Positions 34,395 to 45,492 of a stretch of DNA of 64,000 nt are shown here, in pieces. The translations under genes and the position numbers were made by a program. How positions within the stretch are numbered: the stretch's first letter is position 1; each line of letters begins with the position of its first letter. Source of the DNA: Lumnitzera littorea (Eukaryota; Streptophyta; Magnoliopsida; Myrtales; Combretaceae); NCBI GenBank assembly GCA_024138015.1, contig JAMXBB010000006.1, positions 71,949,752-72,013,751 on the forward strand, written 5' to 3'. The notes under the pieces were generated by a model. It worked only from the letters and a program-made list of their open reading frames with translations, made no database searches and was not told the origin of the DNA.

Positions 34395-35480
34395 TACTAT
34401 TGACCTCTTTGAAACGCTATGCTATCGCCTAACTTCGGAACAACCCAAACAACTACTGCTACCCAAGGTGTGTCTCCAAATGCAAATTTTACTAATAAAT
34501 TTGTAATCAAAGTGTTGTCTCCCTATTGATTTGGTGGTTAAATCATGTCATAGCAAGCTTAGATGGTGATGTCGCTTGGAGATAACCTACAATCCGAATC
34601 TGTACATGACCATTGGAGTGACTCGGACCCAATCTGCATTTTCTTCACCATAGATCACCATAGATGATAACCTGACTGGCGATCCAAAATCTGACCCAGT
34701 CTCCTGCTCCGACCCACGTGTTTACAGTCACTAGGTCTTTGTGTCAATTCTTAATGGTCGGTTTTTTTTTTTTTTTTCATATTGTCATTTTTTTCAATAT
34801 TTTTGAATAAAAATTACATTGTTAGAAAAATTCTTATCTTTTTATTAAAAATTTGCATAATTTACATATTTTACAAGATTTACGAGAAAATTTCACTTTA
34901 AAAATTAGGTATTTTAGGAAATAAATTGTTTTTTCATTTAGATGTTTTAAGGAAAAAGAAGTAAAGTCTTAATTGGGGTTTTCTCAAAATTAGGTTTTTA
35001 GATTTTTTAATTTAAGAATAAAAATTGGGTTTTTTTAGGACTTTCTTTAATAAAATAAATTAGTTAAAAATACAAAATTGGCTTGTATTCATAAATAAAA
35101 AAATTTAACCCACTAAAGTTTTTATAGAAAATGAGAACTAAGTAGGTATATAGGTACTTCCGAGACAACTGTTAAAAAATAAAAATTTTTGTTTTTTTAC
35201 AAATTTCGTAATTAAAAAAATCATAAAAATCATTTTTTCTTGTCATTAGCATATTTTTGCATGTTTTCACATTTTTAGTAAAATTATAAAAATAAAGGCT
35301 CATTAATTTTTTTTTTAATTTTTACATAGAAACTATGTCTTAATAAATTACCCTTCGAACTTGATTATTTGGTTTAAGGTTTTGTACAAAATATTTTTTT
35401 AGAAAATTAGTGGGCTAATGACTTGATTAAGGTTTCTTCCACTATGAAACTCTAATTCGTTTTTTACTAGTTTTTACTAG
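34395..35480 (+). other. 3' part of LTR copy 1 after the MULE
   Basis: The first ~350 bp continue the leader (AACAACCCAAACAACTACTG). From about 34800 the sequence is AT-rich and homologous to 51.5-52.43 kb. No gene. Confidence 0.55.
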
Positions 35481-35600
35481 TTGGTGGCTACAATTACTTT
35501 TCAAAAATATTTTTTTGAACGCTTTTTATAAAAAAATGTTTTTACTTAATTTAATGTCGACTAATTTATATTAAGTGGACTAGGCATAATATAAGTTAAA
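35481..35600 (+). promoter_or_regulatory. PBS-like junction and interior start after LTR copy 1
   Basis: TTGGTGGCTACAATT at 35481 matches TTGGCGACTCCAATT at 52434. TGGCGACTCC is a common PBS word in Tat-lineage elements. Homology to copy 2 continues to ATATAAGTTAAATTAAGG near 35600. Confidence 0.5.
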
Positions 35601-35832
35601 TTAAGGAAAATCAATATGTATCATATGTGTGATTAAATGTGGCTAGATCTTGTCTACCTTAAGAAAGTAGGATAGGCCACCATTTTATAACTCTTAGATA
35701 ACTGGGGTCTTTACCTAGGTAAACCCACTCATACTTCAATATAGCCCACTAAGCATTTCTTTGAAAATGCTTAAAACTATAGAACTTAAGACTTGTAGTT
35801 CCTACTCTCTTACGTCACCCTAAATAAAAAGG

Positions 35833-36076
35833 GGTTAGTAATTTTTAATTCATAAGGGTTATAAGAGAATTATTATACCTATGACTAATTAGGATGTTAT
35901 TTTCAAAAATGAAATAAAATTATTCATCACTTATATGTAAGTGTTAAGGAACTTCATTTTGAAAAAAAAAAAAAAAATCTATTTTAGCAATTTATGCACT
36001 TATATATGTAAGTGTAGATGAATATTAATCGTGGGTTTATAATAATTCCACTCCTATAATTTATTAATTACTAATC
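35833..36076. repeat. MITE-like element or long imperfect inverted repeat
   Basis: The left arm GGTTAGTAATTTTTAATTC.. and the reverse complement of the right arm GGATTAGTAATTAATAAATT.. align over about 45 bp, including GAATTATTATA in both. Total span is about 244 bp with an AT-rich centre that has its own palindromic ACTTATATGTAAGT words. No clear target duplication. Confidence 0.5.
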
Positions 36077-36682
36077 CTATTGCATCACATGCGTATGTAG
36101 CATATTGCATTAAGTTTATACTATACTTTGTTGTATATATATTGTTATCTAAGATATGTTTTTTCTTTTGTATTATATAATTGCCCATGTATTATCTTGT
36201 AATATAGGTATTACATACTGCTTTTCTTTTTCTATTCATTTTATAAATAAAAGGTGGTACAACAAGATTTAAAATTGAACCCACTAAATTGTAATACAAT
36301 TTTTTATGGGCAAGCAAATAAATACTAGTGTGACATTTTCAAAAAATATATTATGAGCAAGGAGTTGCAATTTTATTATTTTCCCATGTGATATAGTGGT
36401 TATACAATATTTCCATGTATTTTTTTTTATGTACAAAATATATTTCCCTATAACTTATTAAATTATATTTCCTTTTGTAAAATTTTCCTTGTATTTGTAG
36501 AAAAATTCTATACCCAACAAAGGTCTAGCCCATTTATACTAAATCAATGTAATCGTAGGGTTATAATAAAGTGGCAACCCTAAATTTTTTTTAGAAATTA
36601 TCGCATTATTATTCAGTTACCAACCTTACACCTACATGTATGTACTTTATTTGTATTCTAGTTGTATATTTATTTTTATACT

Positions 36683-39600
36683 TGTAACGACCTAAAAAGG
36701 GACTTGGTAGGATTATCTAAAATTTTTCATATCACGTGTGTAACAATGATATGAAAACTATCTTGCATGTCAAAGATTGCAAAACTCTAACTAATTAATT
36801 ACTATGGATTTTATGCATAATTTATTAATTTAACAAAAATAAATAAATATTTACAGATACTTAATATTCCACAATCCATCAAAACCGCAAAAAATCGATA
36901 TCTCCTACTAAACAATGAGATGTGATATGTAAATTTCAAATTCTTCTATTGGATATCAATTATAAAAGTATCATCTAGCTGTATATGTTATCTTTTTATT
37001 CCTACTTGTCTATTATTCTACTAGCTAAAATACTTTACATTCGAGTCCTAACCTAAATCTTAGCTTTTGGATAACCTGCAAAAGAAACTATACGAGGGTA
37101 AATTATATTCTGCTTAGTGAGATATTCCTCCTATTATATCTTTCAAACAAAAGCAAGCAAGTTAAATTAACAACCATATGAATGCAAAGAAATCGTATGC
37201 AATGCAACAACCATGTATATACAGCCATTTGAAAATTGTATATAGCTTGGATTTTCGCCCTCCGTAGCTAAGGTTAGAGATGATGGTCTGTCTAACCTAG
37301 GTTTTAATCACTTTAGCATCTAATCCATCAAATAGCCTCACATGGTAATCAATATTTTTCTCTCTTATTTTTCTTTTTAATTTAGCCTATGCCGTAAGTG
37401 TGGATGCAAGTAACACATGCAATATACTAACCCTTAAGTAGTAGACTCTAAGATTCGGCCCATTATAATGCAGTTGGCATCTCTAGTGCCTAGTAAGCTC
37501 GTAGGTTAAGGCGAAGTCATGTTGTACTTATACGCCATGCGAAAACTTAAATATAATAATCACAACCTTCGCAAGACCCCTCCATCCCATACGCAGAGTG
37601 TGATGGTCAATAAGTCTTTGCTAATGCATGGTATGTATAACCATTTAATTTATTGAGTCGAATATAATTAGGTTCATTTTAAAGTGGCCAAATAATCATT
37701 GCAACAATCATCATATTAAAAAGATACTATTAATTTGCCACTCAATTTAGTCATATTTCTTATGATATTTTGGTAATCAAGGTAAGTAACAATCAATCAT
37801 ATGTATGATTCCCAATTCCCTATGCAACCATTTAATGGTAGTTAGATAATTAAGCGCGACTAATTTATAAGCATAATGAGGTATAATAGTCATTGTAATA
37901 CTCACCTAGTCAGGTCATTCTATAGTTGTAATAATCCAAGAGTAAGTCTGTGTTAAGATCAGTATTACCTGATATTAATAGAAGAGAATACCCATAAGTG
38001 TTTGAACAACTACCTATTAAATTGCCCAAATTCGCTATAATTCTCGATTATCACTAAAACCTATTTTTATCATAACTTTCTTATTTTAACTCCAATTTTC
38101 ATGTTCTCATAGTCATTTTCCGTTCTTTTCGGATGTAGATTATCATGGTGTGGTCCATTTTGACATATTACAATTGTAATTTTTGGTACTGGTCCAAAAA
38201 TTTACGAACCTCTTAATTATTGGGCTTATTGGTTCTATTTTGCATGATTTTGGTCTTTAATTTCTATTTCTCCAATTCTTAGTGGGTTCTAAATTCTTAT
38301 TTGGGCCTTGGGGTGTATTTAAGATGAATTCTTTATGGGTCCATGTTTGATTATTAATCTAACTTTAGTCTTCTATTATTGGTGTCTCTTGGTAAGGCTT
38401 TTAAGCCTTGTTGCTAAGGCCTCTTAAGTTAGGCTTTCTATTTGCTCTTTTAGGCTTTTTAATTGATTAAGTTGTGCCTTAAATATTATTTATAAAATCT
38501 AGAAATGTTGGCTTCTTAACTCTTTTAAGTTCAAAGTTTTATCGGTTTTGTTTGTTTTGTAGTTTTCAGCCCATTTTAGCCATTTAAGGCTTATGACCTA
38601 GGCTTGTTATGCTTGTTTAGGTCTAAAAATTATTTAAACATGTTTTTAAGTACCTTTTCAAGTTGATTCCAATTCTATCCAAGATGCTTTTGAGGCTTAT
38701 TAGAGTCAATTTTGAGCCCTTAACATGTTTTTGGGCTTAATTTTGCCTTCTAATGTCTTTGTATGATAGTTACACTATTTTAGGGAGTCTTAAATCACTT
38801 TAACCTTTTCTAAAACATTATTATAAGTGAAGCTTAAAGTGTGGTCAAATTTTTAAAGGTTTTGTTATGGTTCCAAATGGACATTTTTCCCAAGATTTTT
38901 GTCTAAAGAACATATATACTTATAAAAGGAGACATAAGGCAATTTTTTAAAGCTAAATCAACAAGAATAAGACTAAGAACATAGGAATAATCCTAAATTG
39001 TCCCACATCCAGCAAGCTTTCATTGGTTTGTTAGGTTTTATTTTAATCCTCTTTTAAGTTACAAGTTCATATCCTTTCTAACACTTCATATGTTGTTTTT
39101 TCTTGTTCCAAAGGCTACTCTAAAGCATGTAAAACTTAAGATGAGTAAAAATAACACTTAGATATACTTCACACATGCCATGTCTAGCATTTTATGAGAT
39201 GTTCATGCACTTGGTTTCATGATTTTCTCAAGTCATAAGCTTCTACTCTAAGTGTTAGGTAAGTATTTTACAAAGGAAGCCTACTCATATTCTAACATTC
39301 ATGTAAAAGATTCATGAAGCTTAACACTTAGTATGATCTAACTAAGATATCATCTTATGTACATAATAACATCCTCATGAACATGTATAATCTCTTAGGC
39401 ATGGTATTTTAAGGGTACTTGAGTTTAAAACTTACTTCTTTCCAAATGAGATGAATGATGGATTTGTGCCTAAAGTGTCATCCTTAGCTCCTTATTTCCC
39501 CCTTCCTTTTCGTATGCTTCTTGAGTCTTAATGTATAAGTTCTTGAGGGTAGTTTTGATGCTCCAAAGTTTCTTAAATGGAGTGTATAAGGTTCTCTAAA

Positions 39601-40440
39601 GTTGTTCTTTCAAGTAGACTAAAAATATTAAAGGCGACAAAAGCAAGCTTTTATGCCATAAGTGGGGTATTTAGGGTAGTGATGAGGTGGAAGTGGGGCT
39701 TGGTTTTTCCCTTTATTTGTAAGTCAAGAATGTTTAGCAAAATGAGAGAGAATGAAGGAAAATTAAGGTTGAAGTATCAAGTTGGAAATAGTGCAAATGC
39801 ATCCAAATTTTAATTTTTTTTTTTTAGCTTCCAATTTTAATGCATAAGTTGTCATGTAATAATTACGTGATGTAAGCATGTAAGGACTAATAGTGATTGG
39901 GACAAAACAAGTAAAAGGATGTTGGAATGACAACGTATGGCATGCCCTTTACTTCCTCTTCCAAATGACATGGCTTATGTCCTTTAAGGCATAGGAGCTT
40001 ATCGTATTATTTTACTTTTACACCTTAAATAATTGATTTGTTAGTTTACTTATCTATAAGTAGTATAAAATATATAAAGAGATGAAAATTGGCTTATCTC
40101 ATACTTATAGAAATTGTCAAGTGAAAAGTCAACTAAGTTATCACTATTGGATTTAGTTCAAATATATTCAAATTGATGAGGAAATTTGATATAAGTGGTG
40201 GGTTCATCTTCATATTTGATTTTTCTAAAACTTCTACTATTGCATAACCTAATTGGCCACCTTATTCAATTAACTAAATAGAGTTGTTTTATAATTACTT
40301 TCTCACTTCAAATTAGCTTTCTTACCAAGTTGTTGGTAACTTAGGATTAACCTAAGCTTGGTTAATGAGCTTAGGCTAGCGAGGCAACAAATGTGGCAAT
40401 CTTTTAAAAGTAGAGAGGCATGTGACCTGTTGGGACATCA
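36683..40440 (+). mobile_element. Diverged relative of the giant family F LTR
   Basis: Starts TGTAACGACC and aligns with the solo LTR at 46824 (TATAGCGACC..). Shared words run in order: CATATCACGTGTG, AAAGATTGCAA, ACCGCAAAAAATCG/ATCGCAAAAAACTG, TTAGTGAGATA, ATAACTTTCTTATTTTAACT, and AAGCTTTTATGCCATAAGT matching AAGCTTTTTTGCCGTGAGT. Homology fades after about 40060. A plausible end is TGGGACATCACA near 40442. No gag or pol. Limits are approximate. Confidence 0.6.
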
Positions 40441-40442
40441 CA

Positions 40443-42100
40443 AATTATCCAATCTTATCAAATGAGATTGAGGCAAGAGAGGGCAAATAAACATAAAATG
40501 TCTCATCCTTAAACTAATGAAAGTATCTCATTATTTGAAGGGTTTAGAGTGATAAGAGGCAAGCCCTACTCCTAAACACTAACCTTAAACACTTTGAGAG
40601 CTAAGAGACTTAAAAGTAAGGATAAGACTTATTCATTAAAGGAGGTCTATCTTGCATGTGATACGTAGATTGAAAGGACGATAGACATTCATTTCACTAC
40701 CCTAAATACTTTTACCCATTGTTACCCCCTTAGAGCTTTTGAGGGAAGTCTTTTGAAAACTAAATCGTATCAAGAACTACCCTACATTGGGGTAATTAGG
40801 CAGTTCAAGTCATTGATTTGGTGAAGAGAGATAAATGAACTTGTGCTTGCTTCAGTAGTATCAATTCATAAGCAATAATTGATATAGATAACTCGATTTC
40901 TTTAGAATGAAGAATAGTTTCAAATTGTATACACTTCACTTAAGCTCATACATTCATTCAAACACTTCAAGCTCATGGATTTTTCCAATACACTCCAAAT
41001 CCATTCACACTTCACCAAGTTTATATACTTTGAGCCCATGGTTTTGAATCTTCTCAAATGGAAACTTAGACATATGGAGAGTGATCATCTTTACAAAAGG
41101 AAAAAAAATGAAAAAGAAAGAGAAAAAAGAAGCAAAAGAAAAAAAAAAAGAAAAAGAAAGAGAAAGAAAGAAAGAAGAAATAAAAGCAAGGTGATAACAT
41201 CTTAAGGGGTAATCTAAAACTCCTAAAGCTTGAGTATATTAAAAAGCTCAACCCATGGTTTCCAAGATAATAGGCTTAACTATTCCTTGACACTTCAAAG
41301 CACAAACTTGAGCAATAGATTCTAAGCTTAAAGGAATGAAACTCTAATTTAGTAGTCCAACCTACTATACCCACCACTACCCTTAATGAAACTCTTTCAA
41401 TGAAAGAAGTTGATTTTATCTTCAACAATGATTGCTTGTGAAACTGGGGCAAGCCCATCTTATCAATTTCCCATTAAGGTTCTTGACTTGTAACTTTGGG
41501 TTAAGATGTTAATTTTTCAAAGTTGGACAACGCATTAATATCCCATTTTGCTTAAACCAATGACGAAAAGTTTACATTGCAACCTTGAGGAAAAGACCTA
41601 TCAAATCAATCAAAGTGTATTACTTACATGACTTATTATAATTTTTAGAATAGTAGTCAAGAGTGAAAATAAGCCATATGAGAGTGTAAGGAAGTTCTCT
41701 TAGATTAAATAACTCAAATAATTGAGATACTTTCTTATATATGAAACTCATGAATGCAAAAGTCAAGCATGCCCTAAGGGAAAGGGAAGCACTTAGCCCT
41801 AGAATTGAATGGGATCCCTTATAGTAAGAAAAACAAGGTGTTTAATGGAAGCTCTCTTATTCTCATATCAACAATTGATAGTCAATCAAGGATATGGAAT
41901 GAATGGCCAATGGGCTAAAAGAATGAGAATACCACTTATTTGTAATATTTAGAGTCGGTATAATTTCCTCACTTGTTAGTAAGAAAAAGATGAATAGTTT
42001 TTTATTTCAAGGGTACATTTTTTCCTTCAAAAAGCGAAAAATGTAAGAATTTGCAACGTGAACGATAGTCATCCTCAAGCCAAAAACTTTGATGATCCCT
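40443..42100. other. Unassigned AT-rich stretch
   Basis: No domain or terminal repeat recognised apart from the polypurine tract at 41094-41188. Probably interior of the family A element between LTR copies 1 and 2. Confidence 0.3.
41094..41188 (+). repeat. Polypurine (A/G) tract, about 95 nt
   Basis: Almost pure A and G on the plus strand with GAAA and AGAAAG words. It produces lysine-rich and phenylalanine-rich pseudo-frames on the two strands. Low complexity rather than coding. Confidence 0.9.
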
Positions 42101-42111
42101 CGAGGCAATTC

Positions 42112-42660
42112 CAAGAACCTTAGTTATCCTTAAATATAGGAACTTTGGTTATCTCATGTTTCAAGAATCTTAGTTATCCTTAGGGTGCTTTGATCATGTT
42201 ATAACATTTTAGGAATCTTAGTTATCCTTAGGGGGCTTTGATCATCATATGACATTTTAGGAGTCTTTATTATCCTTAAGGAGCTTTGATTATCTTATTA
42301 CTTAGGAACCTTAGTTATCCTTATCTTAGGAACTTTGGTAATCTTATGATTCAGGAACCTTAGTTATCTTTTCATAGGAACTTCAGTTATCTTATAAGTC
42401 ATGAATCTTAGTCATCGCTAATTAACTTAGGAGCTTTGAATATCCTATGTTGTGAGAATGTTTAAGAGCTTTAGCCATCTTATAAAAAGAAACTTTAGGA
42501 GCTTTCATCATCCTTAGTTAGAAAGCTTGATTATTTAGGAGCTTTTGTCATTATACTAAGAGCTTAGGGTATCTTAGGAATTTTAGGAACTTTAGTTGTA
42601 CTGTATTTAGAATTTAGCAAGTTTTACTATAGAAATTTTTATCATCTTACATTAAGGAAC
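42112..42660 (+). repeat. Minisatellite of TTAGTTATCCTTAGG / GGAGCTTTGATCATCTTA words
   Basis: Copies of AGGAATCTTAGTTATCCTTA alternate with words like GGAACTTTGGTTATCTTATG, giving a compound period near 47-52 bp in the first part (starts near 42112, 42163, 42210, 42257, 42305). The array becomes irregular toward 42660. No terminal repeats. Confidence 0.8.
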
Positions 42661-42902
42661 ATTAATTGTCCTAAAGATAAAAAACATTAGCCATTCCTTT
42701 AAAACCTTTTTGTTAAGTTGTTTTCATTGAAAAATCTATCCTTTTGAGAATCCAATTTTTCCTTTAAGAACATTAATTCTTTAGCATAATATCTATTTTT
42801 ACCCCTTTACTTTGGCTTGTCAAGGCAAGGTCTTATTTAAATTATAATCCTTTAAGCTTAAGTCTAGATCAATTTGTCAAAACTCATTGAAGTCTTTGAA
42901 AT

Positions 42903-43565
42903 TCTTGGATCACTTGCTTAGTAGACCACATCTAATCGTTTCTAGGATCGCTAGCTTAAAGTACCGCCTTATTCTTGTTGGATTGCTTCCTTAATGGAGC
43001 ACCACTTAGTATTTTCTAGGATTAATTACTTAAAGGAGCGCTATCTTATTTTTTCTTGGATTGCTTACTCAATGAAGTGTTATCCAATCCTTTCTAGGAG
43101 CGCTTGCTTAAAGGAGTACTGTCTTATTCCTTCTTGGATCCCTTGTTCAGTAAAGCACCATCCATTTTTTTTTCTAGGATTGTTTACTCAAAGGAGTGCT
43201 AACCTATTCTTTCTTAGATTGCTTGCTTAATGAAATGCTATCTAGTCTTTTCTAAGATTGCTTACTTAAAGGAACGTTATCCTATTCTTTGTTGGATCAC
43301 TTGCTCAGTAGAGTGCTATCTAGTCTTTTTTAGGATCGCTTATTCAAGGGAATGCTATTTGATTCTTTATTGGATCGCATGCTCATTGTAGCGCCATCCA
43401 ATCCTTTCTTAGATCACCTGCTCAAAAGAGTGCTATCCTAATCTTTCTTGGATCACATGCTCATTAGAGCACCATTTAATCTTTTAAAGGATCGCTTACT
43501 CATAAGAGCGACATCCAATATTTTGTCAGATCACTTACTCATACAAGCGCTGTCCTATTTTGTCT
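42903..43565 (+). repeat. 39-bp minisatellite of two alternating monomers (78-bp dimer), about 17 monomers
   Basis: Monomers begin about every 39 bp from 42903 to 43527. One type is like TTGGATCACTTGCTCAGTAG plus AGCACCATC; the other is like CTAGGATCGCTTACTTAAAG plus GAGCGCTATC. They alternate clearly over the first ten or so monomers and blur toward the right. As 39 is 13 codons, a 78-codon open frame (42994-43230) shows a 13-residue repeat, but no protein family. Confidence 0.88.
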
Positions 43566-43790
43566 CCAATAGAGCATCATCCTATTTTATCTTTAAAAGA
43601 TCTATCCTTTCAACCAACTGATTCTTAAAGAGATTTGTCATCTTAAGAATACCCAACTTCTCAAGTCAAGACCTTTTCAAGTTTGAATCGTTTCTACTTG
43701 CCAATTCAAGCCTAGACTCGACAAAAATTGGCATGTCTTTTTACCTTTGTAGGAAAGTTTTCACCAAACTTCCTAAAAAAAAAAAGTGAT
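43566..43790 (+). other. Interior end with A-rich tract before LTR copy 2
   Basis: Unique-looking sequence ending CCTAAAAAAAAAAAGTGAT just before the LTR start TGTAGACACTC. The purine run is a candidate polypurine tract. Confidence 0.45.
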
Positions 43791-44334
43791 TGTAGACACT
43801 CTATTTTTACCATTTTTATTTTTAGTTTTTTTTTTTTATTTTTTTATGTTAGGTTTATTAAAAAATCCAAAAAATTAGAAAATTTGGAAAAGCACAAAAA
43901 ATTGAGAAATAAAAAAATAAAAAAAATATTGAAAAATTGAAAAAAAAAATAGTATTAAAAGTGTTCAAGTCAAGTCGAGTCAAGTCAAGTTAATCAGTCT
44001 TTAAGGTCGAATCAAGCAATAGTTGGAAAAATGCATGTAATTTAATAAATTAGAAGTCTTTAAAGTTTTTAGGCTTTATTGGAAAAATAACCCTAGTAAA
44101 ATATTAAAATGGATTTTTATCCAATTTAAAAAAATAATAATATTTTAATTAGACTACTTAAGGTAAGACTTTAAACTTATTAGGTAGTGTTGAAATATGT
44201 CTTGGGGCTATTTTAATATGTTTGGATCCTTTTAAGGCAAATTATGTTAACTTGGGCTTAGACTTGAAAGTAAAATTAAGGTCCCAATTTTTATGTTTTA
44301 AGTATAGATGGATTGAATAAAATAATAAGAAAAA

Positions 44335-44480
44335 TGTTTGGCTTAGTTGGCTGAGTACATGGACACAAGCATGTTGGGGATTCAAAGGTCATTAGTTTGA
44401 GACTTGTAAGGAGTAGGCAAAATTTTTTAAAAGGGTTATGTACAATATATGTAACTATCCCCTTCCTTCTTTTTTTTTTT
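44335..44480 (+). repeat. tRNA-like module in LTR copy 2
   Basis: A-box TGGCTTAGTTGG (44339-44350) is near perfect; the B-box-like TTAGTTTGAGACTTG (44392-44406) is weaker. A T/C-rich tail (CCCCTTCCTTCTTTTTTTT) follows. It is about 300-420 bp upstream of the LTR TATA box. Confidence 0.6.
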
Positions 44481-44762
44481 CCTAGTATAAGAAATGATAG
44501 GGAAAGAGAAGAAAATGTTGAGCTTCTAGAACTTGATCTTAAGAGTGGATATGATTAGATCTTTGGATTTATTTATTTATTTATTTTATTTTTTGTAGTT
44601 CAAGTAGAATCATGACTAAATTATTGAAGAAACTAACAAATCCAAAAAGGATATCATGAAATCTTATTAAGAAATAGATTTGTTAAAATCCAACTTAGGA
44701 TTAAACTTTATCCATGATAGATCAAAAGAAATCAAAAGATTCAACTAGATATGAAGATGCAA

Positions 44763-44773
44763 ATTTATAAAAA
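44763..44773 (+). promoter_or_regulatory. TATA box of LTR copy 2
   Basis: TTTATAAAAAG followed by AGGAGTGCACAG. It matches the site at 3829 in copy 0. The C-rich leader starts right after. Confidence 0.6.
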
Positions 44774-44779
44774 GAGGAG

Positions 44780-45492
44780 TGCACAGCCCCATTGAACAAT
44801 TGTCACAAATCCATCTAAGAAACCTACTCCATTCACAACACCATTGATCCATCTTCACCAGCAAATCAATCTCCTTATTGTCACACCATCGACACATATA
44901 CACAAGACCCACATACGCTTAGCTCTTCCTTTCGCCACAAACCCAGGGTGAAACACCCTGCGATAGCCAACACCTAATGACCATCCAACACTAACATCTA
45001 CCTTCAATCAACAGTCCAACAATCAAACCCCCAATAGACCTAACTCTAGCTATTGCCTATTACCCTAACGTAAACCCACCTACAACCTGAACTCCAATCC
45101 AACAAACTTAGCGATGTCCTATCCTCATCCGACCTCTTAGTAGACCCAATACGTATGATCGACGCATTTAACCATATTCATCCAACCTTTCTCCCTCACA
45201 AATACACGTACTTAGCCCCATCAACCCCTTCACTACCACACTAGCCACTCAATGAACAAAACCCTCTAGACCTAAACACTCATCTAGCCATGTAATAGCC
45301 ATACTAAACTACACCTACGCCATACCCCAGCAATACGCCATACTCATGCAACTCTATTGCAATAACCTAGTAACGACTAGCATGAGACCTAACTTAACTA
45401 CACAGCTAATAACCACCGAACTACCCAACAAACTCCAACTGATCCATTATTTATGTGAACCCACCCAACAGTGCCAACATCCAACTACCACT
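44780..45492 (+). other. C-rich, G-poor leader of LTR copy 2
   Basis: Long stretch of CA/CC/CT-rich plus strand with few G, ending at the MULE. A 61-codon frame at 45346-45531 runs into the MULE and has no domain. Confidence 0.5.

Larger units (their letters stand above)
23178..35480 (+). mobile_element. Family A (Tat-like) LTR copy 1, interrupted by two insertions
   Basis: Starts TGTAAACACTCC and follows LTR copy 2 (43791): A-rich words, AGTATTAAAAGTATTTGAGT, GTCAAGTTAGTCAGTCGTTTA, then after an insertion ACATGTAATTTAATAAATTT, the tRNA-like module, C-rich leader, a MULE insertion, and the 3' part with AACCCACTAAAGTTTTTATA and CGAGACAACTG. It ends near the PBS-like TTGGTGGCTACAATT (35481), matching TTGGCGACTCCAATT in copy 2. 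Removing both insertions leaves about 2.5 kb. Non-coding. Confidence 0.7.

Noticed and set aside
40975..41251. Lysine-rich (plus) and phenylalanine-rich (minus) short frames
   Set aside because: Both are readings of the polypurine tract at 41094-41188. Low complexity.
42903..43565. CRISPR-like array (about 39-bp repeats)
   Set aside because: Repeats are head to tail without unique spacers, in plant nuclear DNA. It is a minisatellite.
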